Assembly (NCBI RefSeq): GCF_900102545.1 | Contig: NZ_FNBN01000003.1 | Span: 983,461 to 1,047,460 of the forward strand | Length of the DNA: 64,000 nucleotides | Direction: 5' to 3' | Source: Chitinophaga filiformis | Lineage (GTDB): Bacteria; Bacteroidota; Bacteroidia; Chitinophagales; Chitinophagaceae | In this document: positions 1 through 10,350 of the stretch, in pieces | How the letters are laid out: each line of letters starts with the position of its first letter | Position numbering within the stretch: the stretch's first letter is position 1 | The notes under the pieces: model-generated | The model's input: the letters and a program-made list of their open reading frames with translations, nothing else | Told to the model about the DNA's origin: nothing | Databases searched by the model: none | Program-made: the position numbers and the translations under genes

Positions 1-1026
1 TATGATATTCCTAAGTCCAGTGAAGAGGCTTTATATACTTTAATCATCAGCGATCTGGAATATGCCATCGCTCACCTGCCTACCAAATCAGAATGGGGCA
101 CAGCCGGCAATGGACGTATCACAAAAGGAACGGCGCAGGGATTGTTGGCGAAGGTATACCTGTTCCGTCAGGATTATGCCAAAGCACAGCAATATGCCAA
201 CGATGTGATCACAAGCGGGCAGTATAGCCTGTTTAATGATTATCGCCAGCTTTTTCATCCCAGTAACCTGTATTCCAGTGAGAATATGATGCCGGGTGGA
301 TACCTGTTCACCAGTACTATCTGGTCTGGCCGCTGGTACAATCCTTATCTGCAATACCAGGGCGTATCCGGTGAGTTTGGAGACGGCGTGTTGTATCCTG
401 CACAGGCATTGGTAGATAGCTATGAAGCAGGTGATCCACGCAAAGACGCTACTATTCTCTTCAAAGGAGATAAGGTGGAAGGCTGGACCAGTAAAGATGC
501 CAATACGGCGAAAGATGGTACGGTGCATTTTCCTTCCAATACCAACATCGCCAATAAAAAAGTGATATGGCCGAAATCTTACTGGAACAACGGTGAGTTC
601 TCTTTCCAGAACGTGAACCCGATGTTCCTGCGTTATGCTGATGTACTGCTCATATATGCAGAGGCCAGCAATGAACTGGGACAAAGCGGTAATGCACTTA
701 CTGTGCTGGAGCAGATACGCTATCGTGCGCGTGGTAACAAGACCTTTGCAGAAGCAGGTGTATTGCCGGAGATCACTACTACTGATAAAGCGGAGCTGCG
801 TGAAAAGATATGGCATGAGCGCCACATAGAGCTGGCCCTGGAAGGACATCGCTGGTTTGACCTGGTGCGCTACAATAAGGTAGTGCCGGGATATACAGCT
901 AACCTGTTGAAGAATGTATACAATCGCACGGCTTTCGATTATAACAGGCATAGTAAATTCCCCATACCTCTGAATATGATAACTAGTTCTCAGGGTATAC
1001 TTACCCAAAGTGATGCATGGAAATGA
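1..1026 (+). CDS. SusD/RagB-family outer-membrane glycan-binding lipoprotein, C-terminal part
   Basis: The reading frame is open from the first base, so the gene begins before the window; the first ATG inside (142) is internal. The visible 341 residues form the C-terminal half of a SusD protein. The motifs RYADVLLIYAEASNELG and ERHIELALEGHRWFDLVR are typical of the SusD C-terminal domain, and the end (FPIPLNMITSSQGILTQ) resembles the usual 'PIP..EI..N..L.QN' ending. SusD proteins sit on the cell surface, cap a SusC TonB-dependent transporter and bind oligosaccharides. The SusC partner is presumably just upstream. The next gene starts 39 bases downstream on the same strand and encodes a secreted lyase, so both probably belong to one polysaccharide utilisation locus. 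Confidence 0.93.
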   Translation, partial: YDIPKSSEEALYTLIISDLEYAIAHLPTKSEWGTAGNGRITKGTAQGLLAKVYLFRQDYAKAQQYANDVITSGQYSLFNDYRQLFHPSNLYSSENMMPGGYLFTSTIWSGRWYNPYLQYQGVSGEFGDGVLYPAQALVDSYEAGDPRKDATILFKGDKVEGWTSKDANTAKDGTVHFPSNTNIANKKVIWPKSYWNNGEFSFQNVNPMFLRYADVLLIYAEASNELGQSGNALTVLEQIRYRARGNKTFAEAGVLPEITTTDKAELREKIWHERHIELALEGHRWFDLVRYNKVVPGYTANLLKNVYNRTAFDYNRHSKFPIPLNMITSSQGILTQSDAWK

Positions 1027-1065
1027 GGTGGCGCATATCCCTTTATTGAAAATAAATTTTCCCTT

Positions 1066-4000
1066 ATGAAGACGATCATTACTATCATGAAAACGTTGCT
1101 GTTGCTATGTCTTACGGTGAGCATACGCACAGCTAACGCACAACAGTTCGTGCATCCGGGAATCCCCTTCACGATGAGCGACCTGGATCAGCTGAAGCAG
1201 AATATAACCCGTGAACCCTGGCTCAGCGCATACAACAGTTTCAAAAGTGATTCGAGGTCCCAGTTGTCGTACGGCATGCAGGGGCCTTTTACTACTGTAA
1301 GCCGGGCTCCTGACATCAACAGGAACCAGTGGATCAATGACATGACGGCCATTCATAACCTGGCCTTCATGTGGATCTTCACCGGCGATACAGCTTATGC
1401 AAAGAAAGCAACAGATATACTCAATGCCTGGGCGGTGACACAAACCACCTGGACGGGCGATGAGAGCTTTCTTGACCTGGGCGACCAGGCCAATCTGTTT
1501 GTAACAGGAGCGGATATATTGAAGTCCACGTACCCCGGTTGGACGGCCACCAATACCGCCAATGTGAACCGTTATTTCAGCACAGTGATCTGGCCTCAGC
1601 TGGATGTACCCAATCCGGTAAGAGGGCTGAATCAGGGCGCTATACAGCTCAAGGCGGCTGTCAGCATTGCCGCTTTCCTTGACGATCCGGTGAAGTGGAA
1701 CGCAGCTATTCAATCATACCGTGCAGATGCTGGTGGAGGGCTGGCGAATAGCTTGCCGAATGGACAGGTAGGAGATGCTGGTCGCGATGAAGGGCACTGG
1801 CGCGGACAGGGAGAAGCGCTGGCATGGAGTGCGGAAGTAGCCTGGAAGCAGGGGATAGACCTGTTTGCAGATCTTGACAACCGCCTGCTGGCCATCAGTG
1901 AATTATACAGCCATTTCCATACAGATACTACCGGCTTCCGGTTCATACCGTTTGGCGGTACCTATGGTTTCTTTACAGGATGGGGATCTAATGGTACAGC
2001 CAAGCAGCTGTTCAGGATGTATAATATCATAGAGGCGGCTTATACATTGCGTAAAGGCATTCCTGCGCCTTATTCTGTTGCTATGCGCGACAGGCTGGGC
2101 GAAAATGCTGCTACCTTTCTTTATCGTAAAAGTGCAGATGCCAGTACTGCCACTGCGCTTCCACCAATAGCGCATCCCGCCACTACTGCAGTGACGAATC
2201 TTACGAATGCAGATGTAGGCGCTACGGGTCTCGCGGGCAGCGCTGTTTATAATAATGGCAGTTGGACGGTCAAAGGGGCAGGCGCTGATATACCTGTTCC
2301 TGTATTGCAGTCTAAAGATGCTTTCAATTTTGCCTTTCAGCGGGTGAGTGGGAATGTAGCTATTGTAGCCCGTGTCACAAGCATGGATAATACGGATGTT
2401 GCTGCCAAAGCTGGCATTATGTTCCGTGAGTCCCTTAATGATGATGCCCGCTTTACAGGCCTGTTCATGCAACCCAATAACCGTATTGCTTCTACCTGGC
2501 GCGGCGCTGTTGCCTGGAGTAAGACAAATATCTCCTGGAACAATCCTCCCGGCGGATACCTGGATCATTTTGTGGCAGGCAGGCCTTACTGGTTAAAGCT
2601 GGAAAAGATCGGTTCCCGTATTACAGCTTACCACTCGTTTGATAGCATCAGCTGGACCTGTCTTTCCGCAGTAGAGATACCGATGACAGAGCCGGCATAT
2701 GTGGGACTCTGTGTGAGTTCTCACAATACTTCCGTGCTGAATACAACTGTATTTGACGGAGTAGCTATTACCAATATATCTCCGGCAGGTTCCCCTGTTA
2801 TTAGCAGTGCCACCGCTGATACAGCTGTTTTGGGTACGGCGTTCAGTTATGCTGTTACTGCCTCGCCAGCCGCTACGTCATTCAGTGCTGCAGGTCTGCC
2901 AGCAGGGCTTACCATTGACAGCGCTACCGGTATCATCTCCGGCACGCCTGGTGCAACCGGTACTTTCCCGGTAACATTGAATGCGGCAAACAACATTGGC
3001 GGTGGATCTGCTGTATTGATGCTGAAAGTGGTCAGCAATGTTCCGCCAGCAGCACCAGGAAGTCCTGCGCTGGCCCAGGAAACAGACAGCACAATCCGTA
3101 TTTCCTGGTCGCCATCTGCGGATGCTACCAGTTATACGGTGAAACATGCGCTGACTGCGGGAGGTCCTTATACGAGTATTGTATCAGGAGTAACCGGTAC
3201 TTCTTATGTAGATGCTACTGCTTATCCTGGTCATAACTACTATATCATCACTGCTTCAGCAGGTTCAATGGAAGGTGCTGCTTCCACAGAAGTAACTTTA
3301 CAGCTGCCGCCTACTATACCATCAGTGCCCGCTGTTGAAAATGCCAGTGGTAAGGTAATCCTGAGCTGGAGTGCAGCAAGAGGTGCTGATACTTATAATG
3401 TAAAAAGAAGTGCTGTAAGAGGAGGACCTTATACTACTATTGCATCTGGCCTGACTGTTACACAGTATACAGACAGTGCAATTACCAACGGCAGTTATTA
3501 TTACTACGTGATATCTTCCTTTGCTACGCCGCTGGAAAGTGCTAATTCAACGGAAGTACTGGGTGTTCCATCAGGCGTATCTACCAGTTGGGGTTCCACA
3601 GCTACTACAGGCAACTGGAGTAATGGGGCTAACTGGACAAGTGGAACAGTGCCTGAAAGTCCGGCGTTGCTGAGTTTCAATACTTCCACAATAGATACGT
3701 TGAACAACGACATAGATCAGCTGGAAATTGCCAGTATGTTATTCAATGCCGGGGCAGATGCTTTTGTTATCAATGGTGATTCAATACTGCTGGGTAATGA
3801 TATTACCAACAATGCGTCGAAGGCCCAGGTGATCAACCTGCCTATGCAGATAAACCGTACGGTTGTGATCAGCGCTACCGCGGGAGATATTTCTCTGAGC
3901 GGACCGATAGCCGGAACTGGTGGTATTGTGAAGAATGGACGTGCTACATTGAACCTTGCAGGTAATAATACATTTACCGGCGGACTGACGCTCAACGGTA

Positions 4001-7000
4001 CCAATGCTGGCGGATGGCCTCCTAATACTGCTACCGCGCTGACAGGCGTAGGAACAGGCACAATAGGTGCACCATTATCCGGTCCGGCAGGTACAGGTCC
4101 TGTTGTCATGAATGGCGGTGCATTGATGAATAATAATACAGCTGTGCTCTTCAATGATATCATCATAAAGGATAGCGTAAAAAGTTATTTATATAGCAAT
4201 GGCGGTGGTCTTACTTTCGCCGGGAGAATGCTGGGTAGTGGGACCATAGAGCATGATGGTGCAAGCACCAGTGGGTTACAGCTGAATGGTGATAACCGTG
4301 AATTTACAGGTACATTTATTTCTGTGAACAGAAGTTCCAATCACCGTATTCGTTTCAATGTTGCTACTGCTGGTAGTGCGAAAGCCAATTGGATATTTAA
4401 CAACGGCTTTACAGATGGTCAGGGCTTTACATTTACTGATACGATCCGCTTCGGTGCTATGTCAGGAGGTGGACAGCTCCGCAGGGACAATGGCGCACCG
4501 GTTATCAGCATAGGCGCATTGAATACTAATACTACTTTCTTTGGCATCATTACCGGTGCGCTTACCATTGTAAAAGAAGGTACAGGTATATTGCGCTTTA
4601 CGGGAGCGAATAACTACAGCGGCAATACTACTGTTACAGGTGGTACACTGCTGATAGACAGTACCGGCCAGATCACCAGCACTACCAATGTGGTGGCAGG
4701 TACAATAGGAGGCGTTGGCAAGTGTACCGGTACAGTAACCGTGGGTACAGGCGCTATAATTGCTCCGGGTAGTCAGGGCATTGGCAAATTCACGATAGGT
4801 TCACTTACATTGCAACAGGGGGCTACTTACCTCGCAGAACTGAATACCGCCAGCGGTGATGGTGACCAGCTAAGTGTTTCCGGTATAGTGCTCAACAATC
4901 CACGCCTGACTATCACTGGTACAGGTGCAGGAAGTCTTCCGCAAGGTACTTCTTATACTATCGTAGATAATACAGGTACTGCTGCTGTTAGCGGCATCTT
5001 TGACAGCCTGCCTGAAATGTCGCTTCTGACAGTGAACGGGCTGAACTTCCGCATCACTTATAAAGGCGGTACAGGCAACGATATCGTATTACTGGACGAC
5101 CGCTCCGTGACTTCTGTAATTACCAGTCCGGATTCAGCAGCTGTTATTATTGGTAAACCATTCAGTTATACTGTTACAGCAATTAAATCACCTGGAGTCT
5201 TTCATGCTACTGGTCTTCCTGCAGGGCTACAGATTGATACTGCTAGAGGTGTGATATCAGGTACTCCTGAAGTGGCAGGTGTATTTGCAGTACAGTTGAG
5301 CGCCACAGGTGCTACCGGTACAGGAACATCTACGCTGACGCTCACTGTATACAGCAATATCGTGAATGGCCTGATGGTGGCTTCTGGTGATAAAAGGGAC
5401 ATTGTGGAGTGGAACGCTATCCAGAACCTGCGTTATCTTGTGAAACGAGCCACTGCACCCGACGGACCGTTTACTTCACTTGATACTGTGGTTGGCACAA
5501 AGTACACGGATACTGCCGTTACAAATGGAAACACTTACTATTACACCATATCATCTGTGGATGCAGGTAAGGTAAATCCTGCCAGCGATCCGGTAACAGC
5601 AACACCGAATGTCGGACAGTACGGCTACTGGAAATTTGACGAGCAAGGTGGTACACGTGCACGTGATGTATGGGGCGCTAATCACGCTGCCCTTGCATCC
5701 ACTGCTAAACGTGATACCGGCTATGCAGCTTCTGCACTGAAGCTGGACGGTACTGCGAATGCTTATGCGTCGTTGCCTGCCGGGACTTTAAGCACCTTGA
5801 ACGATTTTACTATTACCCTTTGGGTTAAGATGGATGCCATTACTACCTGGATGCGGATATTTGATTTTGGTAATGGCACGAATAACTATCTCTTCCTGAC
5901 GCCACAGGCGGGTGTGACATCCGGAAAGTCAATTGTCCGTTATGCTATTAAGAATGGAGGAGGTGAACAACAGGTGAATTATAACTATACTTTCCCGCTT
6001 AATACATGGACTCATTTTGCTATTACACAGTCAGGCAATACCTGCAGACTATACATCAACGGGACATTGGTTGCTACTAATACCGGCGTAACGATCAAGC
6101 CTGCAGCATTGGGCAGCACGGCACAGAATTACCTGGGTAAGTCGCAGTTCACGGCAGATCCTAATCTGAAGGCGAAGGTAGATGAGTTCAGGATCTATAA
6201 CCGGGCGCAGACGGCTGCTGAAATTGCCGCTGGTATGAAGGCGATGCAGGAAATAACATTCGCAGCTATTCCTGGCAAGCGTATCGGTGATGCGGATTTC
6301 AAAGTAACAGCTACAGCTTCTTCCGGCCTTCCTGTTAGTTTCTCAAGTGCTGATGTAACGCTGGCTAAGGTAACAGACAGCACTATCAGTATCCTGCAAC
6401 CAGGCGCCGATACTATTATCGCCACACAGCCCGGGGATAGTATCTATGCACCTGCTACGGCAAAACAGGTATTACATGTGTTGCCGTTTAATCTGCAGGT
6501 ACAGCATATGGATGGAGATACCCAGACTGCCGGTACGAACATCAAGCCTTACCTGAAGGTCATCAATACAGATACAGTAGCCGCTCTGTACAAAGAGCTG
6601 ACAGCCCGTTACTGGTTCACTGCTGAGAACTTTGCAGGTATCAACACCTGGATTGACTATGCAGCCATGGGAAACAGTAAAGTAAAGATGAAGTATGTGG
6701 TATTGGATACACCGCGTAACGGCGCGTTCGGCTACGTTGAGTACAGCTTTGACACAACAGCAGGGAAACTGGCAGCGGGTGCTAACTCCGGCGCTATCCA
6801 GTCAAGAATAGCTAATAAAAACTCAGCGCTGTTACAGGAAACAAATGACTATTCTTATGCGCCTAACAGAAGCTACACGGCTAACGATCATATCACGTTA
6901 TACCGTAACGGCAAACTGGTATGGGGTATAGAGCCTGCAACTGTTATGCCTGTTGTAGACCTGAAAATTGCTACACAGGCAGTTCCCAATGCGCAGAATC

Positions 7001-7698
7001 AGATCAACACGTATGTCAGGATAAATAATGACGGTAATGTGCCGGTGAATTATGAAGACCTGTCTGTACGTTACTGGTTCACCGCTGAGGATAGTGCCAG
7101 TGCTTTAAACTACTGGATAGATTATGCGGTATTGGGTGCTCAGAATATTACAGGCGCTTTTGTAAGATTGAATCCTGCGCTTGATAGTGTTGATGCTTAT
7201 TTTGAAGTGAAGGTGAAAGCTGTAGCAGGCAAACTGTACCCGCTGAGCAATTCGGGTAACATACAGTATCGTATAGCGAAGGCAAACTGGTCCAACTTTA
7301 ACCAGGCGAATGACTATTCTTACCAGGCGGGCGTTTTGAGCCTGAACGCGCATGCAACGCTGTACTACAAAGGACAGCTGATATGGGGAACGGAACCCGT
7401 TGCATTAAGCGGGGCAGCAAGGCAGGCTGTGGCGGCTGTTGGTAAAGCAATGACGCCTTTATCTTCAGGAGTTACGTTATATCCTAATCCGGTAGTAAAT
7501 GAGCTGCGTGTGAAAGTACAGGAACCTTTGCAGAATGCATGGATAACTGTCTTGTCTAACAGTGGAACAGTGATGTGTGTGCAACGTATGACCAATGCAC
7601 AGCAGACGGTATCCTTTAGCAGCATGCCGGCGGGTGTATATTATGTCACCATACGGAATAATGGTAGGGAAACTACAAAGATCATTGTCAAAGAATAA
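1066..7698 (+). CDS. Giant multidomain alginate-lyase-fold polysaccharide lyase with CBM3-like modules and T9SS sorting tail
   Basis: This 2210-residue protein has a signal peptide ending near TANAQ. Residues about 60-300 resemble the alginate_lyase (alpha/alpha toroid) superfamily; NQGAIQLKA and DEGHWRGQGEALAW are likely active-site segments. Then follow a concanavalin-like domain (about 377-570), a putative Ig (He_PIG) domain (573-660), two Fn3 domains (662-835), a long Gly/Thr/Asn-rich beta-helix with autotransporter-type repeats such as GAGTLTL-like turns (842-1342), a second He_PIG and a third Fn3 domain (1347-1518), a LamG domain (1519-1726), an Ig-like stretch, two CBM3-like copies (about 1808-1960 and 1963-2111, each with RYWFTAE) and a T9SS type-A sorting domain (from about 2132, VTLYPNPVVNEL). 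The protein is therefore probably exported through the type IX system to the surface. The substrate is uncertain: the lyase fold suggests a uronate polymer, the CBM3-like modules a crystalline or cellulose-like surface. Confidence 0.85.
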   Translation: MKTIITIMKTLLLLCLTVSIRTANAQQFVHPGIPFTMSDLDQLKQNITREPWLSAYNSFKSDSRSQLSYGMQGPFTTVSRAPDINRNQWINDMTAIHNLAFMWIFTGDTAYAKKATDILNAWAVTQTTWTGDESFLDLGDQANLFVTGADILKSTYPGWTATNTANVNRYFSTVIWPQLDVPNPVRGLNQGAIQLKAAVSIAAFLDDPVKWNAAIQSYRADAGGGLANSLPNGQVGDAGRDEGHWRGQGEALAWSAEVAWKQGIDLFADLDNRLLAISELYSHFHTDTTGFRFIPFGGTYGFFTGWGSNGTAKQLFRMYNIIEAAYTLRKGIPAPYSVAMRDRLGENAATFLYRKSADASTATALPPIAHPATTAVTNLTNADVGATGLAGSAVYNNGSWTVKGAGADIPVPVLQSKDAFNFAFQRVSGNVAIVARVTSMDNTDVAAKAGIMFRESLNDDARFTGLFMQPNNRIASTWRGAVAWSKTNISWNNPPGGYLDHFVAGRPYWLKLEKIGSRITAYHSFDSISWTCLSAVEIPMTEPAYVGLCVSSHNTSVLNTTVFDGVAITNISPAGSPVISSATADTAVLGTAFSYAVTASPAATSFSAAGLPAGLTIDSATGIISGTPGATGTFPVTLNAANNIGGGSAVLMLKVVSNVPPAAPGSPALAQETDSTIRISWSPSADATSYTVKHALTAGGPYTSIVSGVTGTSYVDATAYPGHNYYIITASAGSMEGAASTEVTLQLPPTIPSVPAVENASGKVILSWSAARGADTYNVKRSAVRGGPYTTIASGLTVTQYTDSAITNGSYYYYVISSFATPLESANSTEVLGVPSGVSTSWGSTATTGNWSNGANWTSGTVPESPALLSFNTSTIDTLNNDIDQLEIASMLFNAGADAFVINGDSILLGNDITNNASKAQVINLPMQINRTVVISATAGDISLSGPIAGTGGIVKNGRATLNLAGNNTFTGGLTLNGTNAGGWPPNTATALTGVGTGTIGAPLSGPAGTGPVVMNGGALMNNNTAVLFNDIIIKDSVKSYLYSNGGGLTFAGRMLGSGTIEHDGASTSGLQLNGDNREFTGTFISVNRSSNHRIRFNVATAGSAKANWIFNNGFTDGQGFTFTDTIRFGAMSGGGQLRRDNGAPVISIGALNTNTTFFGIITGALTIVKEGTGILRFTGANNYSGNTTVTGGTLLIDSTGQITSTTNVVAGTIGGVGKCTGTVTVGTGAIIAPGSQGIGKFTIGSLTLQQGATYLAELNTASGDGDQLSVSGIVLNNPRLTITGTGAGSLPQGTSYTIVDNTGTAAVSGIFDSLPEMSLLTVNGLNFRITYKGGTGNDIVLLDDRSVTSVITSPDSAAVIIGKPFSYTVTAIKSPGVFHATGLPAGLQIDTARGVISGTPEVAGVFAVQLSATGATGTGTSTLTLTVYSNIVNGLMVASGDKRDIVEWNAIQNLRYLVKRATAPDGPFTSLDTVVGTKYTDTAVTNGNTYYYTISSVDAGKVNPASDPVTATPNVGQYGYWKFDEQGGTRARDVWGANHAALASTAKRDTGYAASALKLDGTANAYASLPAGTLSTLNDFTITLWVKMDAITTWMRIFDFGNGTNNYLFLTPQAGVTSGKSIVRYAIKNGGGEQQVNYNYTFPLNTWTHFAITQSGNTCRLYINGTLVATNTGVTIKPAALGSTAQNYLGKSQFTADPNLKAKVDEFRIYNRAQTAAEIAAGMKAMQEITFAAIPGKRIGDADFKVTATASSGLPVSFSSADVTLAKVTDSTISILQPGADTIIATQPGDSIYAPATAKQVLHVLPFNLQVQHMDGDTQTAGTNIKPYLKVINTDTVAALYKELTARYWFTAENFAGINTWIDYAAMGNSKVKMKYVVLDTPRNGAFGYVEYSFDTTAGKLAAGANSGAIQSRIANKNSALLQETNDYSYAPNRSYTANDHITLYRNGKLVWGIEPATVMPVVDLKIATQAVPNAQNQINTYVRINNDGNVPVNYEDLSVRYWFTAEDSASALNYWIDYAVLGAQNITGAFVRLNPALDSVDAYFEVKVKAVAGKLYPLSNSGNIQYRIAKANWSNFNQANDYSYQAGVLSLNAHATLYYKGQLIWGTEPVALSGAARQAVAAVGKAMTPLSSGVTLYPNPVVNELRVKVQEPLQNAWITVLSNSGTVMCVQRMTNAQQTVSFSSMPAGVYYVTIRNNGRETTKIIVKE

Positions 7699-7722
7699 GA
7701 TGGGGGACATCCATTTGAAACA

Positions 7723-7754
7723 GGGCTGGCCGCGTGGCCGGCCCTTTTCTTTTT
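7723..7754 (+). terminator. Rho-independent terminator after the giant lyase
   Basis: A 9-bp GC-rich stem (7723-7731 with 7736-7744, one G-T pair) closes a GCGT loop and is followed directly by TTTTCTTTTT. It lies 25 bases after the lyase stop codon and ends the plus-strand PUL segment. Confidence 0.9.
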
Positions 7755-7921
7755 ATTAGCCATCTTTACTGATCCAGATCATTGTTTTACCAGCGTTGAT
7801 CACGGTTACTGATCCTCATCAGCAGAGATACTGGCGAGTGAAATAAGCACTACATTCGTATCGTATGTATGATGATGTGTAGATATTTGATCTTTGTTGT
7901 TAGAAGCAGGCAGCACGTTCT

Positions 7922-9361
7922 TTAATAAACGACGATATCCTTGTTGTCAGACACCAGCTTTTTATAAGGATCATTAAGAAACTGTATCATAAAAGGCTGT
8001 AATTGTCCACCACCTACACCGTGAGACCGTTTTGTAAACAGTAAGCGATGACTGTTGGGCATATAATGATGGATCATATCGATATACAATGGTCTGCAGG
8101 CATTATCCATTTCACCGTCAGCTAGCAAAGCAGGTTTTGAAGAGTAGAAAGGTTGTTTGGTAGCGGGATTGATCGGCTTGTACGTCCAGCAATCGCACAT
8201 GGCATTGTAGACGTCATTAATATGATACCCTTCCATATAAGGATAGGCATTGTATAGCTGCCGGAGCACCTTTTCATCGTGATACGCAGCCTGGTCTGCA
8301 CAGTATACGGAGATCCGCATACCGGAAGGTCCGCGGTAGCCGCTGAATATGCCGTCCAGCAGTTGTGTTACATAGTCATGATGATTGCCTTTGATCAGTT
8401 CTTTGATAACATAGGGTACTTCTGCAGGATTGGAAAAGTAGTTCTGGATAATATCGAAGAGGTCATTCCTGGTGTACTGCACGCGGATGGAATCTGTAGT
8501 GCCTTTTTCCAGGTATGAGATGTAAAAAGGTGTATGACCTATGGACGTGAAGTATTGGATGAACTCCTCTTTAAGGTTGCCATATCGTGCTTTATCGGTA
8601 GAGTCCTTTTCAACATGCTCAAACAGGATGTTCAGCGCTTCATTGAAGTTGGCCGGTTCATCTTCGTCAATGGGAATGAATGTTGGTAGCGGTGAATCCA
8701 GTGTCAGTGTTCTGATACGGGAAGGATCGCGCTGCAAAACAGCCTGCATCAGACCTCCGCTGTAGGAGATGCCCATGAGGTTCACAGAATCGATATGCAG
8801 AGCGTAGAGGAGATCATGAATATCGGACACGGTCTCGTCTGTATTATAAGCTGAAAGATCAATACCGCGGGCTTCCAGTCCTTTCCGGAGTCGTTTCACG
8901 CCTTCGATGACCATGCTGTCCTTGTTGAGGTTTTTCTTATAGGATTCCTTGATGGCGGCGCCTGGTTCTGGTCCATTGAGGCCAGGAATGGAATAACCGG
9001 CGCCCCGCTGTTCAAATGCGATACAGTCCCTGTCTTTGATGATCTGGCTACGGGAGGCTCCCACTGCCCATCCCAGGGAACCTGCACCGGGACCTCCGCT
9101 TGTGAAAAGCAAGGGATCTTTCTTTTTATCAGGATTTTTGCTTTCAACAATGATGAATGGCAGCTTTACGGTCCTGCCGTTGTTCTTTTTCCTGTTCTCC
9201 GGCACTACCAGGTAGGCGCAGCGGGTCTTAAAGCTGCTGTCTATTTTAACAGGACAGGCACAGGGTTCTATGACTGGCTGGTAAGTGTGTTTTTCCTGCG
9301 AACGGGCAATAGAAAGCAGGAAAACGATGGCGGCAAAGGTTAATAAGATCGTCTTCTTCAT
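7922..9361 (-). CDS. Secreted alpha/beta hydrolase, prolyl/tripeptidyl aminopeptidase-like (peptidase S33 type)
   Basis: The 479-residue protein starts with a signal peptide (MKKTILLTFAAIVFLLSIARSQ). It has the oxyanion-loop motif SGGPGAGSLGW, the nucleophile elbow GISYSGG, an acidic segment DGEMDNACRP and a late histidine in RSHGVGGG. These give a complete Ser-Asp-His triad in the order seen in S33 peptidases with a TAP-like C-terminal domain. CPCACPVKI-like cysteines near the N-terminus could form a disulfide in the periplasm. It probably cleaves N-terminal residues from peptides, but an esterase role cannot be excluded. An AraC regulator gene lies 62 bases upstream on the same strand and may be cotranscribed. 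Confidence 0.85.
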   Translation of the reverse strand: MKKTILLTFAAIVFLLSIARSQEKHTYQPVIEPCACPVKIDSSFKTRCAYLVVPENRKKNNGRTVKLPFIIVESKNPDKKKDPLLFTSGGPGAGSLGWAVGASRSQIIKDRDCIAFEQRGAGYSIPGLNGPEPGAAIKESYKKNLNKDSMVIEGVKRLRKGLEARGIDLSAYNTDETVSDIHDLLYALHIDSVNLMGISYSGGLMQAVLQRDPSRIRTLTLDSPLPTFIPIDEDEPANFNEALNILFEHVEKDSTDKARYGNLKEEFIQYFTSIGHTPFYISYLEKGTTDSIRVQYTRNDLFDIIQNYFSNPAEVPYVIKELIKGNHHDYVTQLLDGIFSGYRGPSGMRISVYCADQAAYHDEKVLRQLYNAYPYMEGYHINDVYNAMCDCWTYKPINPATKQPFYSSKPALLADGEMDNACRPLYIDMIHHYMPNSHRLLFTKRSHGVGGGQLQPFMIQFLNDPYKKLVSDNKDIVVY

Positions 9362-9423
9362 GAATGGCTTTTTATCAAAAGTAGAATGGCTGGAATAACT
9401 AATCCAGGTAAAAAACGGACAAT

Positions 9424-10230
9424 TTACTGCTGTGCTGCCAGGCCCTGGCCGGTGAATCGGATTACTTCCTTGTAGAAATGACTCATGTCATGATAGCCGT
9501 GGTGGCAGGGAGAAAAAGTATCCTTAGCGGCTACATAAGCTGTTAAAGCAGCCCTTGCCCGCAGGATAGAGAAGTACTTTTTAGGACTGATGCCAACTAT
9601 GTTATTGAAGTAGCGGTTGATGGTTTTGGAGGTGATAAACAGCCTTTCTGCTATCTCGGTGGTATTATACTGCATACGGTTTGCCGCATACAGGTCAATA
9701 CTGTCCTTTACGAGGTGTATGTAGTGATCTTTCTTTTGTTGCCTGGAAAGCTGTAATAAAAAGAAATCCTGTAACAGCGTCATTCTTTCCTCAAAGGATG
9801 AGGCAGTTTTAATATGGTGAATAAGCATCGCTGGCAGGATCTCCTTTAAGGCGACTATTTTATTGGTGAATTGTGCCTGGTTAATACCCAGTACAGCTTC
9901 CAGTCCGCCGGGGAAGAACTTCACCGTAAAGATATAATCCGACGGCAGGTTGTGACGCTCTGTGATCGAGTCCCTTAAAATAAGCACGTCGTCAGCGGCA
10001 CTTATATGGTAACTGTTCTTAGCCGTTATAAGGCTATAGGGAGCGCCCAGGTTGATCCAGATAGTAGGAGTCCAGCTGGGGAACATTTTTACGGTAAAAG
10101 GACTGTTATTGGCGTGTAATGAGGTTTCTTCGAAAGAGGATTCGGAAATGAATTCGATATAGTCTTCCAGTTCAGGACAGGGAGTGCTGAAGTTGTAGAG
10201 CTGTCTGATATTATCGAAGATTTCTACCAT
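9424..10230 (-). CDS. AraC-family transcriptional regulator
   Basis: A 268-residue protein. The C-terminal part (about 165-268) carries the two helix-turn-helix units of the AraC/XylS family: NTTEIAERLFITSKTINRYF, then GYHDMSHFYKEVIRFTG. The end is slightly unusual, because the common 'G-x-S/T-P' after the second unit is replaced by GQGLAAQQ. The N-terminal domain (about 1-150) is the kind found in Bacteroidota AraC proteins with an uncharacterised sensory domain; I cannot name the ligand. The gene is upstream of the hydrolase at 7922 and divergent from the TDT/molybdoenzyme operon, with about 120 bases between the starts, so it could regulate either. Confidence 0.88.
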   Translation of the reverse strand: MVEIFDNIRQLYNFSTPCPELEDYIEFISESSFEETSLHANNSPFTVKMFPSWTPTIWINLGAPYSLITAKNSYHISAADDVLILRDSITERHNLPSDYIFTVKFFPGGLEAVLGINQAQFTNKIVALKEILPAMLIHHIKTASSFEERMTLLQDFFLLQLSRQQKKDHYIHLVKDSIDLYAANRMQYNTTEIAERLFITSKTINRYFNNIVGISPKKYFSILRARAALTAYVAAKDTFSPCHHGYHDMSHFYKEVIRFTGQGLAAQQ

Positions 10231-10350
10231 ACGAGGACTAAGTTACGCAATCAATCCGGGATATACATGGAGTTAGTCAGTGCATGCTGAAGCACTATCT
10301 AATTCCTTATTTTTATATGCCATTAAGATTCGTTGTATAAAACCCTTATC

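Noticed and set aside
88..1008. 306-residue antisense open frame opposite the SusD gene
   Set aside because: The plus strand encodes a clear SusD C-terminal region; the antisense protein has no recognisable domain.
1105..1713. Antisense frame opposite the giant lyase signal region
   Set aside because: It is opposite a well-supported signal peptide and lyase domain and lacks any motif.
9424..10230. Possible truncation of the AraC regulator because the usual final motif is missing
   Set aside because: Both helix-turn-helix units are present and the length is normal for the family.
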